Below the pieces are notes generated by a model. It had not been told where the DNA came from, ran no database searches, and saw only the letters and a list, made by a program, of their open reading frames with translations. A stretch of 64,000 bases of DNA. Origin: Wenyingzhuangia sp. 2_MG-2023 (GTDB lineage Bacteria > Bacteroidota > Bacteroidia > Flavobacteriales > Flavobacteriaceae). Made by a program: the position numbers and the translations under genes. The DNA lies in NCBI RefSeq assembly GCF_030548295.1, contig NZ_JAUOSB010000012.1, positions 1 to 64,000 of the forward strand, read 5' to 3'. This document shows, piece by piece, positions 52,675 through 62,509 of this stretch. Positions within the stretch are counted from its first letter, which is position 1. The number at the start of each line of letters is the position of its first letter.

Positions 52675-54087
52675 TTATTCAATAGCTCTTTTTTTAGCTA
52701 ATTTAATAAGTTCCAACATCTGTTTTACAACTTCTTTGTTTTCTGGTTTATTAGCTATATTTTCATTTTCTTCTGGATCAATTTTTAAATTATACAACAT
52801 CATTCCTGGTTTTTTTCCCGTATATTCTGTAAAAGAATATTCTTTTGTTGTTATCGCATCTCCATCTAAAAAACGACTATACGCATATTCTCTAAAACTT
52901 AATTTAGGATTACTAATATTTTTAACAAAACTCTTACCTTGAAGTGTCTCTGGAGGTTTTACACCTGTTAATTCACATAATGTTGGATACAAATCCACTG
53001 ATTCAACAATAGCATTACTAGTATTCCCTTTATTGATATTTGGTAATTTAATCATCAGAGGAACTTTTAATGACAAATTCATTGTATTATGTTTTCCCCA
53101 GAAATTATGCTCTCCTAAATGCCAACCATGATCCCCCCATAAAACAATAATAGTATTCTTATCTAAGTTTAAATCTTCTAGCTTAGAAAGTACATCTCCT
53201 ATTAATTTATCTGTATAACTAACACTCGCTAAATAACCATGTTTCATAACTCTATGAAATTCTTCAGAATTACGCTTCATTCCATTTAAATAGTAATTTT
53301 TTAACTCACCACTTCCATGAAGTGCTTTTGGAGCATCTTTAGGTCTAAAGATATTATCTGCTAATTCAATTGAATCTCTGTTATATAAATTCCAATATTT
53401 CTTAGGAGCATAAAAAGGCATATGAGGTCTCACAAAACCACATGCTAAAAAGAATGGCTCTCCACTATCTTTTAAGATTTCTAACTTCTTCATTGTTTTT
53501 AATGCTGTTTGACCATCTGGATATTGCCAGTCATCAACATCGGGAGATTCCACAATACTTCCTCTTCCTCTCTTACTTAAATGGTTTAAAGTTTTTGGAT
53601 CTAACGATAACCTATAATTTAATTCATCCTCTTCCTCTTGATATTTTCTCCAAGCAGGCTCACTCCAACTTTTTTGTTCAGAATCATGTTTACTATGGAA
53701 TACTTTACCTATCGAAAAAGTTTTATAGCCTGCCTCTTTAAATTGTTGCGGTAATGTTTTAGCTTTTGGAACATCTTTTTCTGCCAAAGCATCATACTGC
53801 ACAAACCTATTTAATGTTGGTAAAATACCTGTTAATATACTTGCTCTTGACGCACCACAAACAGGAACATTACAATATGCTTTGTTAAAAAGCACTGCTT
53901 TTGATGCAAGCTTATCTATATTAGGAGATATTACTTGAGAAGCCCCATAGCACCCTAATTCTGGACGAAGATCATCCACCATAATGAACAAAACATTAGG
54001 AGAGCTTTTAACTAAAGGTTCTTTTTTACTTATTTGATATGTTCTACAAGAAGAAAAGAACACCATTAATATTAATAATCTATACAT
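52675..54087 (-). CDS. S1-family sulfatase (iduronate-2-sulfatase-like), lipoprotein
   Basis: A 470-residue protein with a short lipoprotein signal (FFSSC, Cys14). The metal-binding start FIMVDDLRPELGCYG (D38, D39) and the modification motif VCGASRASILTG are present; Cys77 would become formylglycine. Further metal ligands appear in VLWGDHGWHLGEHNFWGKH. The layout RPELGCYG...CNVPVCGASR and FVRPHMPFYAPKKYW matches iduronate-2-sulfatase-like enzymes of family S1. These remove 2-O-sulfate from uronic acids or related sulfates from marine glycans. It is the last gene of the right-hand operon, 4 bp after GH2. It could also serve the neighbouring chondroitin locus, which has no sulfatase of its own. 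Confidence 0.9.
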   Translation of the reverse strand: MYRLLILMVFFSSCRTYQISKKEPLVKSSPNVLFIMVDDLRPELGCYGASQVISPNIDKLASKAVLFNKAYCNVPVCGASRASILTGILPTLNRFVQYDALAEKDVPKAKTLPQQFKEAGYKTFSIGKVFHSKHDSEQKSWSEPAWRKYQEEEDELNYRLSLDPKTLNHLSKRGRGSIVESPDVDDWQYPDGQTALKTMKKLEILKDSGEPFFLACGFVRPHMPFYAPKKYWNLYNRDSIELADNIFRPKDAPKALHGSGELKNYYLNGMKRNSEEFHRVMKHGYLASVSYTDKLIGDVLSKLEDLNLDKNTIIVLWGDHGWHLGEHNFWGKHNTMNLSLKVPLMIKLPNINKGNTSNAIVESVDLYPTLCELTGVKPPETLQGKSFVKNISNPKLSFREYAYSRFLDGDAITTKEYSFTEYTGKKPGMMLYNLKIDPEENENIANKPENKEVVKQMLELIKLAKKRAIE

Positions 54088-54091
54088 GTTT

Positions 54092-56695
54092 TTATTTTTT
54101 ATTTTTACTTCTAAACTCCATCAACTCCTGCTCTTGCCCTGTAATAACTAATCTTAAATTTTCTATCTCTTTATGTAATTCTTGTACATCTAATGGTAAA
54201 TCTATAGTTGAATCTTGAACAGAAATAATATGTTCATTCTTTGATTCTTTTGACATTTTAAAATAATTTTCATCATATAAAAAAGGAATATTCGCAGGTT
54301 TGGATTTTAAAGATATAGTTGATGAACTTAATCCATTTGAATACGCTTTTATTTTTATTTCTCCTGATTTTAATGATGCACGAACTAACATTGTTGCTAC
54401 TCCCATCTCCGTTTTCACAGGATTTAAATTTACCAATGAACCTTCACCTTCTATTGTAAAATATACTTCAGATGAAGCTAATACTTTTTTAACTCCATCA
54501 GTATCAACAATTGTAGCTCTTATAGGTACAATATCTGATCCATCAGCAATCAAATCTAAACCTTCAGAAGACACATTTAATTTTACTCCTGATGTTCGTT
54601 CAGCATAATTTTTGTGCTGTTTCACAACAACTTCATTTCCTATCAATCCTTCAACAACCAATTCTATTTGATTTGTTTTTCTTCTCCAATTTGTATTAAT
54701 CTCCGAAAAATCAAACGCATCTTTAATAATAAAAGGCGGGTGTGGTAAATTTCTATATTTAGGATCTGTAGATGGTTTTATTATACCAATTACCTTACCT
54801 AACCATGTAACTTTAAGTTTTTCACAATTACTAAAAAACACCATATCCTTAGGTGATATCTGAGTTAATTCATTTGCTGCAAAAACCATTGGACCTGTTT
54901 TAATACCATTGACTTTATAGGTAGGATCGTATTGACTTTTATATAAATAATAAACATATTTTGGTAGCCTAACCCCGTTTAAAAGCCCTCCCCAAAAAGG
55001 ATCTGGATGATACCCTCTTTGATGATCAATTCCCGCCCAAATAGCACCACCTAATCTTGATTTTGGTGTTGCATACCTATCACTTAAAGTAGCAGCTTGT
55101 ATTAATGCTTGATTTAATAAAGCACGTTCTCCCCATTCCATTTTAACACGAGTAGTAGCATTTTGAGATGACCAATTATCTACCTCATTTCCATCTCCAT
55201 ACTCACGATTAAACGAATTTACATTAGGATCTGTTCCATGATAATGCAAATCTAACCCTCCTTTCTTAGCTTCTTGATAATCTGTTACCGTAAACATTCC
55301 CGGAAATGGATATTCTTTATGTGCTATTTTATGCATGGTATTCATCGCATTCGCTGGCTGCTTAGGTGTTTCATTCAATGCTGTTTCCCACATTAATACA
55401 GAAGCCACATTTCTATCTCTTCTAACCAATCTACGAGTATCTTCATATAGTCTTTTTTCAAAAACTGGACTTTTAAAATTAAAAAAGTGCCACCCAGGAT
55501 TTGCTGTTGTGGTTAACATCCCTAATTCATCGCAAGCATCATAAAAAGCGGGGTCTTGAGGATAATGACCTGCACGGATAATGCGAGAACCTCCCTCTCT
55601 TAATAATTTCACATCTCTCCACTGGCCTGAATTAGGTAATGCATTTCCTATAAATGTATAATCTTGATGACGATTGACACCAATCAATTTATCTGTATAA
55701 GGCATTTTATTGATATACAATCCGTTTTTTCCTCTCATTTCAAATAAACGAATTCCAATTCGTGTTCTCATCGCATCTACAACTACTCCATTAATCAACA
55801 ATTCCGTTTTAATAAAATGTAAGTAAGGGTTGTCTGGGTGCCAAAACTGTACATCGTTAACAGTTAACAACTGTTTCATTTGTTTAGACTTTCCTGCTCT
55901 TAGAGTTAGTTTTTTAGTCGTTTTTTTAAGAAGATTAAAATTAGTATCCTCTAAAGTTGTCACCAATTCAATTTTACTAGTTTGCTTACTATCATTAATA
56001 ACCTCTGTTCTAATTTCTAATTTAGCAGTATTGTCAGAAACATCAATAGTTCCTGCAAAAACGCCACCTCCAGCAACAGTATTACTTAATTCTGGCAATG
56101 TTATATGTGTGTTAGATGTTTGAATAATATAAGTATCTCTATAAATTCCTCCCATATAAGTAAAATCTAAACCTCTTTGAATTTTCCCTGGTAAATATGA
56201 AGTATCATCACTATTATCAACCTTAACAGCAATTGTGTTATTTCTATCGTCACTATTAATTTCTTTACTGATATCAATAGTAAAAGGCAAATAACCTCCA
56301 AAATGCTCTGCAACTATTTTTCCATTTATCCATACTTTACATTTACCCATTACAGCTTCAAAATAAAGATATGTTTTAGTTTTAGGATTATTAGTTATTT
56401 GAAACTGTTTACGATACCAAGCAATTCCTTGGTAATTTCTTCCTCCACTTGCATTTTCTCCCAATACTTCCAAACCATGTGGTATATTTGCAGCTTCCCA
56501 TTTAGTATCATCAAAGTTCACTTTTTCGGCTCCTTTGAGATCGCCTTTGTAAAATCTCCAACCTGGATTAAAATTAAAAACCTTTCTAGGTGTATTTTTC
56601 ACCTGATAAAAACCAGCTGTAGAAAAACTCTGAGCTTGCAACACATAACTACAAGCTAGAACCATAAAAAATACTAGATATTTTGATTGTTTCAT
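54092..56695 (-). CDS. GH2 glycoside hydrolase (beta-galactosidase/beta-glucuronidase type), exported
   Basis: An 867-residue enzyme with a signal peptide ending at LQAQ. The order is sugar-binding jelly roll (about 40-195), Ig-like domain, TIM barrel (about 320-600), then further beta domains and a short predicted coiled-coil tail (VQELHKEIENLRLVITGQEQELMEF). The acid/base is E442 (ALNETP) and the nucleophile E498 (NREYGDG). The tail is unusual for GH2 and may allow oligomerisation. GH2 covers beta-galactosidases, beta-glucuronidases and beta-mannosidases; which applies here is unknown. Its ATG overlaps the stop of the upstream lyase gene by one base. Confidence 0.88.
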   Translation of the reverse strand: MKQSKYLVFFMVLACSYVLQAQSFSTAGFYQVKNTPRKVFNFNPGWRFYKGDLKGAEKVNFDDTKWEAANIPHGLEVLGENASGGRNYQGIAWYRKQFQITNNPKTKTYLYFEAVMGKCKVWINGKIVAEHFGGYLPFTIDISKEINSDDRNNTIAVKVDNSDDTSYLPGKIQRGLDFTYMGGIYRDTYIIQTSNTHITLPELSNTVAGGGVFAGTIDVSDNTAKLEIRTEVINDSKQTSKIELVTTLEDTNFNLLKKTTKKLTLRAGKSKQMKQLLTVNDVQFWHPDNPYLHFIKTELLINGVVVDAMRTRIGIRLFEMRGKNGLYINKMPYTDKLIGVNRHQDYTFIGNALPNSGQWRDVKLLREGGSRIIRAGHYPQDPAFYDACDELGMLTTTANPGWHFFNFKSPVFEKRLYEDTRRLVRRDRNVASVLMWETALNETPKQPANAMNTMHKIAHKEYPFPGMFTVTDYQEAKKGGLDLHYHGTDPNVNSFNREYGDGNEVDNWSSQNATTRVKMEWGERALLNQALIQAATLSDRYATPKSRLGGAIWAGIDHQRGYHPDPFWGGLLNGVRLPKYVYYLYKSQYDPTYKVNGIKTGPMVFAANELTQISPKDMVFFSNCEKLKVTWLGKVIGIIKPSTDPKYRNLPHPPFIIKDAFDFSEINTNWRRKTNQIELVVEGLIGNEVVVKQHKNYAERTSGVKLNVSSEGLDLIADGSDIVPIRATIVDTDGVKKVLASSEVYFTIEGEGSLVNLNPVKTEMGVATMLVRASLKSGEIKIKAYSNGLSSSTISLKSKPANIPFLYDENYFKMSKESKNEHIISVQDSTIDLPLDVQELHKEIENLRLVITGQEQELMEFRSKNKK

Positions 56696-58551
56696 TATTT
56701 ATTTTTTTTTAATCTAATTTTTAATATTGTTTCCTTAGATTTTATTGATTTTCTAGGAATACGTATTTCAATTCGTTTTAATTTTTTTATTTGTCTATCT
56801 AATTTTAATGGAGAAGGATCTAAAGAAACAACAGACATTTTATAATTAGGATGTGTAATATTTTCTAAACTTAATTTTTTACCATCTTTACTTAAAACAG
56901 CTCCAGTATTCGTAATTAAAACATCTGCAGTTGTTAACATTTGCCAGGTAATTAATTCTGTTTTTTCAGAAAACTCTAATTCATCTACAATTAATAATGA
57001 TGTACCACTTTCTTTACAAAATGTCCTTTGAGCCTTTTTTATATTATCTCCATAAACAGGTGTTAAATCAAAAGTAACCTCTGGACTCTCTCCTTCTTTA
57101 AAATCAATCATTTTAGCATAAGCCCCACTATTAAACAACTGATTATTAATAGTTAAAGTATTGTGACCGAAATTATTTTTAGTTAACAAAGTCCACCTAT
57201 CACTTGTTTGAGCACTAGACCATAAATTAAAACCTTCTTTTTCTAATTCATGATACCCTTGTACTCCTGGATCTATAGCCCACCTAACCTTATCTAATTC
57301 AAAAACAAAAGAACCAGCATCCATATTACCATGGCTGATACTAGCCCTACCTCCTTTACAACCTAAATAAAATTGATGTTCTCCTTCACTTCTAAAAATC
57401 GCCAACGGATTACTCCCATTTCCTTTCCAATTTAAAGGTAATTTCTCTCTTGATTTTTCGTTGAATTGAGCTAACCAAAGCATAGCAATACCATCAAACC
57501 TAGATAACTTACCCATACTTTTAGGAGCTTTTAAAAAGCTTTCTTCCTTATAAAAAGACTTATTACCTGTTTTTGTTGCAAACCATGCTAAACTAGAATT
57601 TCCATTATCATTCTGAAAATCCTCACAATCAGAAAAATTAAAATACCTCCCTGATGGGGCTTCACTTAATAATCTAAACACAGCACTAGCCATAAATCCA
57701 GGTACATCATTTGCTCCAAAATCAGTATCAAAAGCACTCTCAAACATACTATTAGTTGTAACGGAATATGCGGTTGCATAGTCCCAATATGTTGCCCCTT
57801 CTGGATAAGCTCCATCTGGTCCATAAGTAGCTAAAGCATTAGGCAAACCATCTAACGCTCTATGTATTGTTTTTGCGGAAATTTCACTATACTGATCTGC
57901 AACTACAATAGAAGCAGCTATTAAGCCACCAGAACACACTTGATTCCAATTGGTATTACTATAAGCTATATTCCATTTTTTGTTTTTTCTCCAAGATTTT
58001 TGTATTGCTTTCTCTAACAATGACTTTTTTGCCAATTCAATTGTTGTTTTGGGTAATTGGTTTTGAGTCCAATCTACAGCAATAGCAACTCCTAGAGCCA
58101 TTTCCGCAACATCTAAAAAATGAGAGGGATTCCAGTCTTTAAAGTTACAAACAGCTAAAACCTCATCATTAATTCTGTTTAGTGTTTTAGGATCCTCTTC
58201 CATTAAATAAACAAATCCTAAAATATTTATTCTATACAAAAATTCACGGGAAACATCTAACATTCTTCTCCCCTCTAGAACTCTTTTTAAAAGTGGTTGC
58301 TCATAAATATTGGCCGCATTTAATTGAATTGCTTTGTACATATTAATTAAAACAGGATCTTTCTTTAGTTTTTTCTTAACCAAGTCAACTGTTTTTTTTG
58401 TATAAACAATTCTAGGAAGTGTTTTTTTTATCTCTTTTTTTAAATAAAGAGTAGACATCGGATTTTTTAATACAGGCTGTACATTTTGACTAAAAACACT
58501 AGTACAAACTAAGGTTATCAAACAAATATTTAAAATAAATTTTATGTTCAT
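56695..58551 (-). CDS. heparinase II/III-type polysaccharide lyase, exported
   Basis: A 618-residue protein with a signal peptide ending at VFSQ. Residues about 40-330 form an alpha-toroid with NTNWNQVCSGG (199-209) and DGAYPEGATYWDYATAY (246-262). The beta-sandwich that follows has GGRASISHGNMDAGSFVFELDKVRWAIDPG (400-429), typical of the heparinase II/III superfamily (PL12, 15, 17, 21 and relatives). Candidate catalytic residues are N202, Y255 and H407. These enzymes cut next to uronic acids by beta-elimination and give unsaturated ends, the substrate type of the GH105 encoded just upstream. The exact polysaccharide is not evident. Confidence 0.85.
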   Translation of the reverse strand: MNIKFILNICLITLVCTSVFSQNVQPVLKNPMSTLYLKKEIKKTLPRIVYTKKTVDLVKKKLKKDPVLINMYKAIQLNAANIYEQPLLKRVLEGRRMLDVSREFLYRINILGFVYLMEEDPKTLNRINDEVLAVCNFKDWNPSHFLDVAEMALGVAIAVDWTQNQLPKTTIELAKKSLLEKAIQKSWRKNKKWNIAYSNTNWNQVCSGGLIAASIVVADQYSEISAKTIHRALDGLPNALATYGPDGAYPEGATYWDYATAYSVTTNSMFESAFDTDFGANDVPGFMASAVFRLLSEAPSGRYFNFSDCEDFQNDNGNSSLAWFATKTGNKSFYKEESFLKAPKSMGKLSRFDGIAMLWLAQFNEKSREKLPLNWKGNGSNPLAIFRSEGEHQFYLGCKGGRASISHGNMDAGSFVFELDKVRWAIDPGVQGYHELEKEGFNLWSSAQTSDRWTLLTKNNFGHNTLTINNQLFNSGAYAKMIDFKEGESPEVTFDLTPVYGDNIKKAQRTFCKESGTSLLIVDELEFSEKTELITWQMLTTADVLITNTGAVLSKDGKKLSLENITHPNYKMSVVSLDPSPLKLDRQIKKLKRIEIRIPRKSIKSKETILKIRLKKNK

Positions 58552-58569
58552 TTTTAATTACTCTTTAAA

Positions 58570-59712
58570 TTATTCTAAATTCTTATAATACTTGTATACC
58601 TCTGTACCAGCTGCTAAAAATGCCCCTGATCCGTAAAGCTCTGTGTAATCCTTAAAACTTTCACCAGGTGCTGCCCCTACAGGTTGTACATAGCCCAACA
58701 TTCCATTTTCATTTACACAAGACACCAAGGCATTCCAACTTTTTAACATTACATCTTCATATTCTTTTGCATCTAACACACCGTTGTTTATCCCCCAAGC
58801 CAAACCAAAAGTAAAAAAGGCAGTTCCACTAGTTTCCATATTAGGAAAATCACTTTCGCTACCTAAAAGACTAGCCGACCATGTTCCGTCTGTTCTTTGA
58901 CGTTCTTTTAGAGTTTTAGCAATATCTTTAAAGACAGTCAAATAAAAATCTTTACCACTCCAATCATTAGGAAAATCAGGAATCATTAAAGCCAAACCGC
59001 CAAATACCCAGCCATTACCTCTAGCCCAAAATATTTTTTCTCCGTTTTTTTCTCTAACATTAAAATAACTTTTATCTCTAAAAAATAGTTTTTCTTCTTT
59101 ATCCCAAAGCATATTATATGTTTTATGATATTGTTTATCCATAAAATCTAAATACTTAGAATCTTGAGTAACTTTTGAAAGTTTTGTCCATACTGGTGGT
59201 GCCATAAACAAAGCATCAGACCAATACCATTGGATTTTTTGAGCTCTTTCTGTATGTAAGATTGAGTCAAAACGAGTCTGTGTAGGCAACAACATATTTT
59301 CTTGTTTATAGATCCCATATAAATCTAAATAAAACTGTCCTACTGCTTGGTCGTCTGCATGGTAAACTCTATTGAACAATCTCCATTTATTTTTATTTCC
59401 TATATCCTTTAACCAATTAATATATTTTAATGGACTGTCTGATATAGAAGCATACTCTAATAACCCCGAATAAAACGCTGCACAATGCCATTCCAGATCA
59501 TGATAAGTATTTCTGTGATGCCAAGATTTTCTGTTTTTTGATGGCAATGCTCTATACATCCCCATGTCATCAAAAGTTCTAATTTGCCAATTGGCAACTT
59601 TTTCTGTAATCGCCTTTACTTTCTGAGAGTTTGATTTCTTCTTAAAAGCTATGGTTGAAAATAGTACGATTACTCCTAACGGCAACAACCAAATGAATTT
59701 TGATTTTTTCAT
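58570..59712 (-). CDS. GH105/GH88-type unsaturated uronyl hydrolase
   Basis: A 380-residue alpha6/alpha6 barrel protein with an N-terminal hydrophobic stretch (FIWLLPLGVIVLFSTIAF) acting as signal or anchor. The motifs YHADDQAVGQFYLDLYG, WYWSDALFMAPPVW with the probable catalytic D166, and FWARGNGWVFGGLALM match YteR-like GH105 proteins. They hydrate and release the 4,5-unsaturated uronic acid from the non-reducing end of lyase products, for example in rhamnogalacturonan or ulvan breakdown. It lies between the lyase gene and a GH2 gene, which gives a lyase then GH105 then exo-hydrolase order. Confidence 0.88.
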   Translation of the reverse strand: MKKSKFIWLLPLGVIVLFSTIAFKKKSNSQKVKAITEKVANWQIRTFDDMGMYRALPSKNRKSWHHRNTYHDLEWHCAAFYSGLLEYASISDSPLKYINWLKDIGNKNKWRLFNRVYHADDQAVGQFYLDLYGIYKQENMLLPTQTRFDSILHTERAQKIQWYWSDALFMAPPVWTKLSKVTQDSKYLDFMDKQYHKTYNMLWDKEEKLFFRDKSYFNVREKNGEKIFWARGNGWVFGGLALMIPDFPNDWSGKDFYLTVFKDIAKTLKERQRTDGTWSASLLGSESDFPNMETSGTAFFTFGLAWGINNGVLDAKEYEDVMLKSWNALVSCVNENGMLGYVQPVGAAPGESFKDYTELYGSGAFLAAGTEVYKYYKNLE

Positions 59713-59719
59713 TATTTAC

Positions 59720-61780
59720 TTATTCTTTTAAATTCCAATTTGTAACATCTTCTATAATTGAAGTTTCATCATTTGAAACTACTTTAATAACGTTCTTCCC
59801 TTTTCTTAACTTTACATTATCAAATATTACAATATTGATATCTGATTTATTTTTTAACGTCCTTATTTTCTTATTGTTTACATACAAGGTCACTTTGTTT
59901 AAATTGGTATATACTTTTACCGTATTCACCTTTAAACTTCTTTCTTTATTACGTTTTTCAGTAATGTATAAAACCGGAGACTTGCTCCAATTAGCTTTAT
60001 AAAAATAAAAAGCATCTTTTTTAACTTTTCTATCATATGTCACCAATCCTTTGTGATTTAAATTATTTACACCTCCTCTATTCCAGCCTGCAACAGAAAA
60101 ATCAAACATATTCCAAACAAAAGTTCCCCAAACAAAAGGACGATCTTTTAATATCTTCCAACTTTTCTCATGATATATAGAAGCTACCATTTCAGGAAAA
60201 TATTTCCCTTTAGGTTTCTCTAATTTACTTATGTCTTGATGATTGATATTTCCTCCTGCTCCATACTCACTAATTGCAATTTTAATATTTGGATGATTTT
60301 TATGTGACTTATCTAACCACACACCTAATTCCTCTGTGGAATTAGAATACCATCCAAAATATTTATTCCATGCTTGTAAATCTGTAATATTTCCCATGTT
60401 TGAAATCATATCTCTATCACTTGCAGAAATAGTAAGTCTTGTTTTATCTATACTATTCGCTATTTTCTTTAACTCCTTAACTAATTTTACAGGCGGAGAA
60501 TTTTTTCCTTCCCAAGCTCTTACTTCGTTCCATAGTCCCCAAACAAAAACACTTGGATGATTGTAATTTTGGTAAATCAATTCTTTTAGTTGTTGTTTTG
60601 CATTACCTTCTTCTCTTCCGCTCCAATCATGAACATTTGGAATTTCTGCCCATACTAAAATTCCTTTCTCATCCGCCAACTGATACGTTAAGTCAGAATG
60701 TTGATAATGAGACAACCTCAAAGAAGCAGCACCTATTTCATCAATTAAATCCATATCTGTTCTTAATTGATTTTCTGTAACCGCTGGCCCTACCTGTTTC
60801 CACTCTTGATGTTTACAAACACCATTTAGACGATAAAAATCATGATTTAAAATAAAACCTTTTTCAGGATCTATTTCATACGTTTTAATTCCGAACTTCT
60901 GGCTTACTCTATCAACTCCTTCTGTCGTTGTTAGTTTAACCTCTAAATTATATTGATGCGGGTTGATACGTCCATTCCATAGTATAGGATCTTGAAGTGT
61001 TAAATTTTCAACTGCTACAAAATTAGCATCTGTAGCTATATATTCTTTTTCAGATTCTGCTACAACTTTATTTTTAGCGTTTTTCAACAAATAAGAAATC
61101 TTTAATTTTTCAGAATTAGATGGATTACTTATGTGAGTTCTAATTTCTAACTCTGCATTATTGTCAGTTAATTTTGTTGTTTCAACAAACACCCCTGATG
61201 AAGCAAAATAAGTAGGTGTTATATTACAAATAGGTGTAGAAAAAATTTGTACAGATCTATAAATACCTCCATAATGATTAAACAAAGCATCATCTACAGG
61301 TATTCTTTTAAAATTTGGTGCATTGCTAACATTAACCGCCAGAATGTTTTCTTTTTTTAAATCAATTTTATCTGTAATCTCGAAACAAAATGCAGAGTAG
61401 CCTCCAGTATGCTTTCCTATTTTTTTACCATTTAAGTAAACAACTGCTTCCTGACCTACTCCTTCAAAACGAAGATAGACTCGTTTCCCTTTCATACTAG
61501 TTGGTACTTCTACTTTAGTTCTGTACCAAGTTTCCCCTTTATAATAACCTACATTATGAATAGCATCCATAGAATAACTATGAGGAATTTTTACTGATTC
61601 CCATTGTAGGTCATTTAACTGAGGGAGTTGTCCCTTATTATTAACTCCTTTAAAAAATTTCCAATCATTTATTTTTATGACATCTCTACCTTCTAAAAAC
61701 GGTACTTGTGCTATTGTTCTTAAGCTAGGTGCTAGTATCAAGACCAATACTATTATTATTTTATTTATTTTCAAGTTCAT
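59720..61780 (-). CDS. GH2 glycoside hydrolase (beta-galactosidase type), exported
   Basis: About 686 residues from the preferred ATG at 61780, which starts directly with a signal peptide (MNLKINK, long Ile/Leu/Val core, cleavage after TIAQ). In-frame ATGs at 61810 and 61837 exist; the latter would overlap the upstream gene. The protein has a sugar-binding domain (GKRVYLRFEGVGQEAVVYLNG), an Ig-like domain and a TIM barrel with VFVWGLWNEVRAWEG (acid/base Glu) and IAISEYGAGG (nucleophile Glu). A short DUF4982-like domain ends the protein. It is smaller than the other GH2 in the operon and lacks the coiled-coil tail, so they probably act on different linkages. Confidence 0.88.
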   Translation of the reverse strand: MNLKINKIIIVLVLILAPSLRTIAQVPFLEGRDVIKINDWKFFKGVNNKGQLPQLNDLQWESVKIPHSYSMDAIHNVGYYKGETWYRTKVEVPTSMKGKRVYLRFEGVGQEAVVYLNGKKIGKHTGGYSAFCFEITDKIDLKKENILAVNVSNAPNFKRIPVDDALFNHYGGIYRSVQIFSTPICNITPTYFASSGVFVETTKLTDNNAELEIRTHISNPSNSEKLKISYLLKNAKNKVVAESEKEYIATDANFVAVENLTLQDPILWNGRINPHQYNLEVKLTTTEGVDRVSQKFGIKTYEIDPEKGFILNHDFYRLNGVCKHQEWKQVGPAVTENQLRTDMDLIDEIGAASLRLSHYQHSDLTYQLADEKGILVWAEIPNVHDWSGREEGNAKQQLKELIYQNYNHPSVFVWGLWNEVRAWEGKNSPPVKLVKELKKIANSIDKTRLTISASDRDMISNMGNITDLQAWNKYFGWYSNSTEELGVWLDKSHKNHPNIKIAISEYGAGGNINHQDISKLEKPKGKYFPEMVASIYHEKSWKILKDRPFVWGTFVWNMFDFSVAGWNRGGVNNLNHKGLVTYDRKVKKDAFYFYKANWSKSPVLYITEKRNKERSLKVNTVKVYTNLNKVTLYVNNKKIRTLKNKSDINIVIFDNVKLRKGKNVIKVVSNDETSIIEDVTNWNLKE

Positions 61781-61815
61781 CAATTGTTGATTATTATTTT
61801 TCTTAAACATAACTC

Positions 61816-62505
61816 CTATTTTGTGGTAAAGTTCCATACTTGACCAAAACTCATCCCTCCTTTCTTATCTACAATATTTACTTTCCAGTAATAAGTTGTA
61901 TTCGTATCTAAATTCACTTCTAAGAAATTTTCACTTTGTCTATTTGAAATTTTATGTATTGGTGGATTCTCAGTTCCAAAATAAACATCATACGCTAATA
62001 AATCTCCATCAACATCTTCTCCTTTCCAAAATAAATTAATCTTATCTTCTTCAACTGTATTTTTTGTTTTTGGAGCTATCAACTCAGGTGAAAATGGTAA
62101 ATAATTCACACCCCCTGGACCTTCTGTGTAAAATTGAAAAACAGATGAATAGTCACTACTTAAATTCTTGGAATCAATTGCTTTTACTCTCCAGTAGTAA
62201 GCAATTCCTTTATCTAGTGTTACTGTTGTATTGGTTGCAGCTACGCTAAGAGATTTATTTAATGTAGAAAACTGTGGGTCTTCTGATATTTCTAATAGAT
62301 ACGAAATAGGGTCTCCATCTGCGTCTATTGAAGCTTCCCATTTAAAATCCAAAACATTTGTAATACATAATAAATTGTCTGAAGGGTGTGTTAAGGTTGA
62401 AACAATAGATGGACTCTGATTTTGTTTTTCTGTAGTATCATTATCTCCATCTGAACAAGAATAAAACATGATTCCTAAAAACATTAAATATTTTATGTTT
62501 TTCAT
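61816..62505 (-). CDS. surface lipoprotein with two fibronectin type III-like domains
   Basis: A 229-residue lipoprotein (GIMFYSC lipobox). Two tandem Fn3-like domains are seen, about residues 32-128 (LDFKWEASIDADGDPISYLLEISEDPQF, TTVTLDKGIAYYWRVKAIDS) and about 137-229 (INLFWKGEDVDGDLLAYDVYFG, LDTNTTYYWKVNIVDKKGG). Both contain a D-x-D-G-D loop that may bind calcium. There is no catalytic motif. It is probably a surface glycan-binding or spacer protein. It lies 4 bp after the T9SS-targeted enzyme gene, and its role is inferred from position. Confidence 0.8.
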   Translation of the reverse strand: MKNIKYLMFLGIMFYSCSDGDNDTTEKQNQSPSIVSTLTHPSDNLLCITNVLDFKWEASIDADGDPISYLLEISEDPQFSTLNKSLSVAATNTTVTLDKGIAYYWRVKAIDSKNLSSDYSSVFQFYTEGPGGVNYLPFSPELIAPKTKNTVEEDKINLFWKGEDVDGDLLAYDVYFGTENPPIHKISNRQSENFLEVNLDTNTTYYWKVNIVDKKGGMSFGQVWNFTTK

Positions 62506-62509
62506 ACGA

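Noticed and set aside
60336-60560. 74-codon plus-strand frame inside the GH2 gene and several similar frames opposite other enzymes (e.g. 47375-47698, 54300-54608, 56303-56659)
   Set aside because: All are antisense to genes with intact catalytic motifs and have no independent support.
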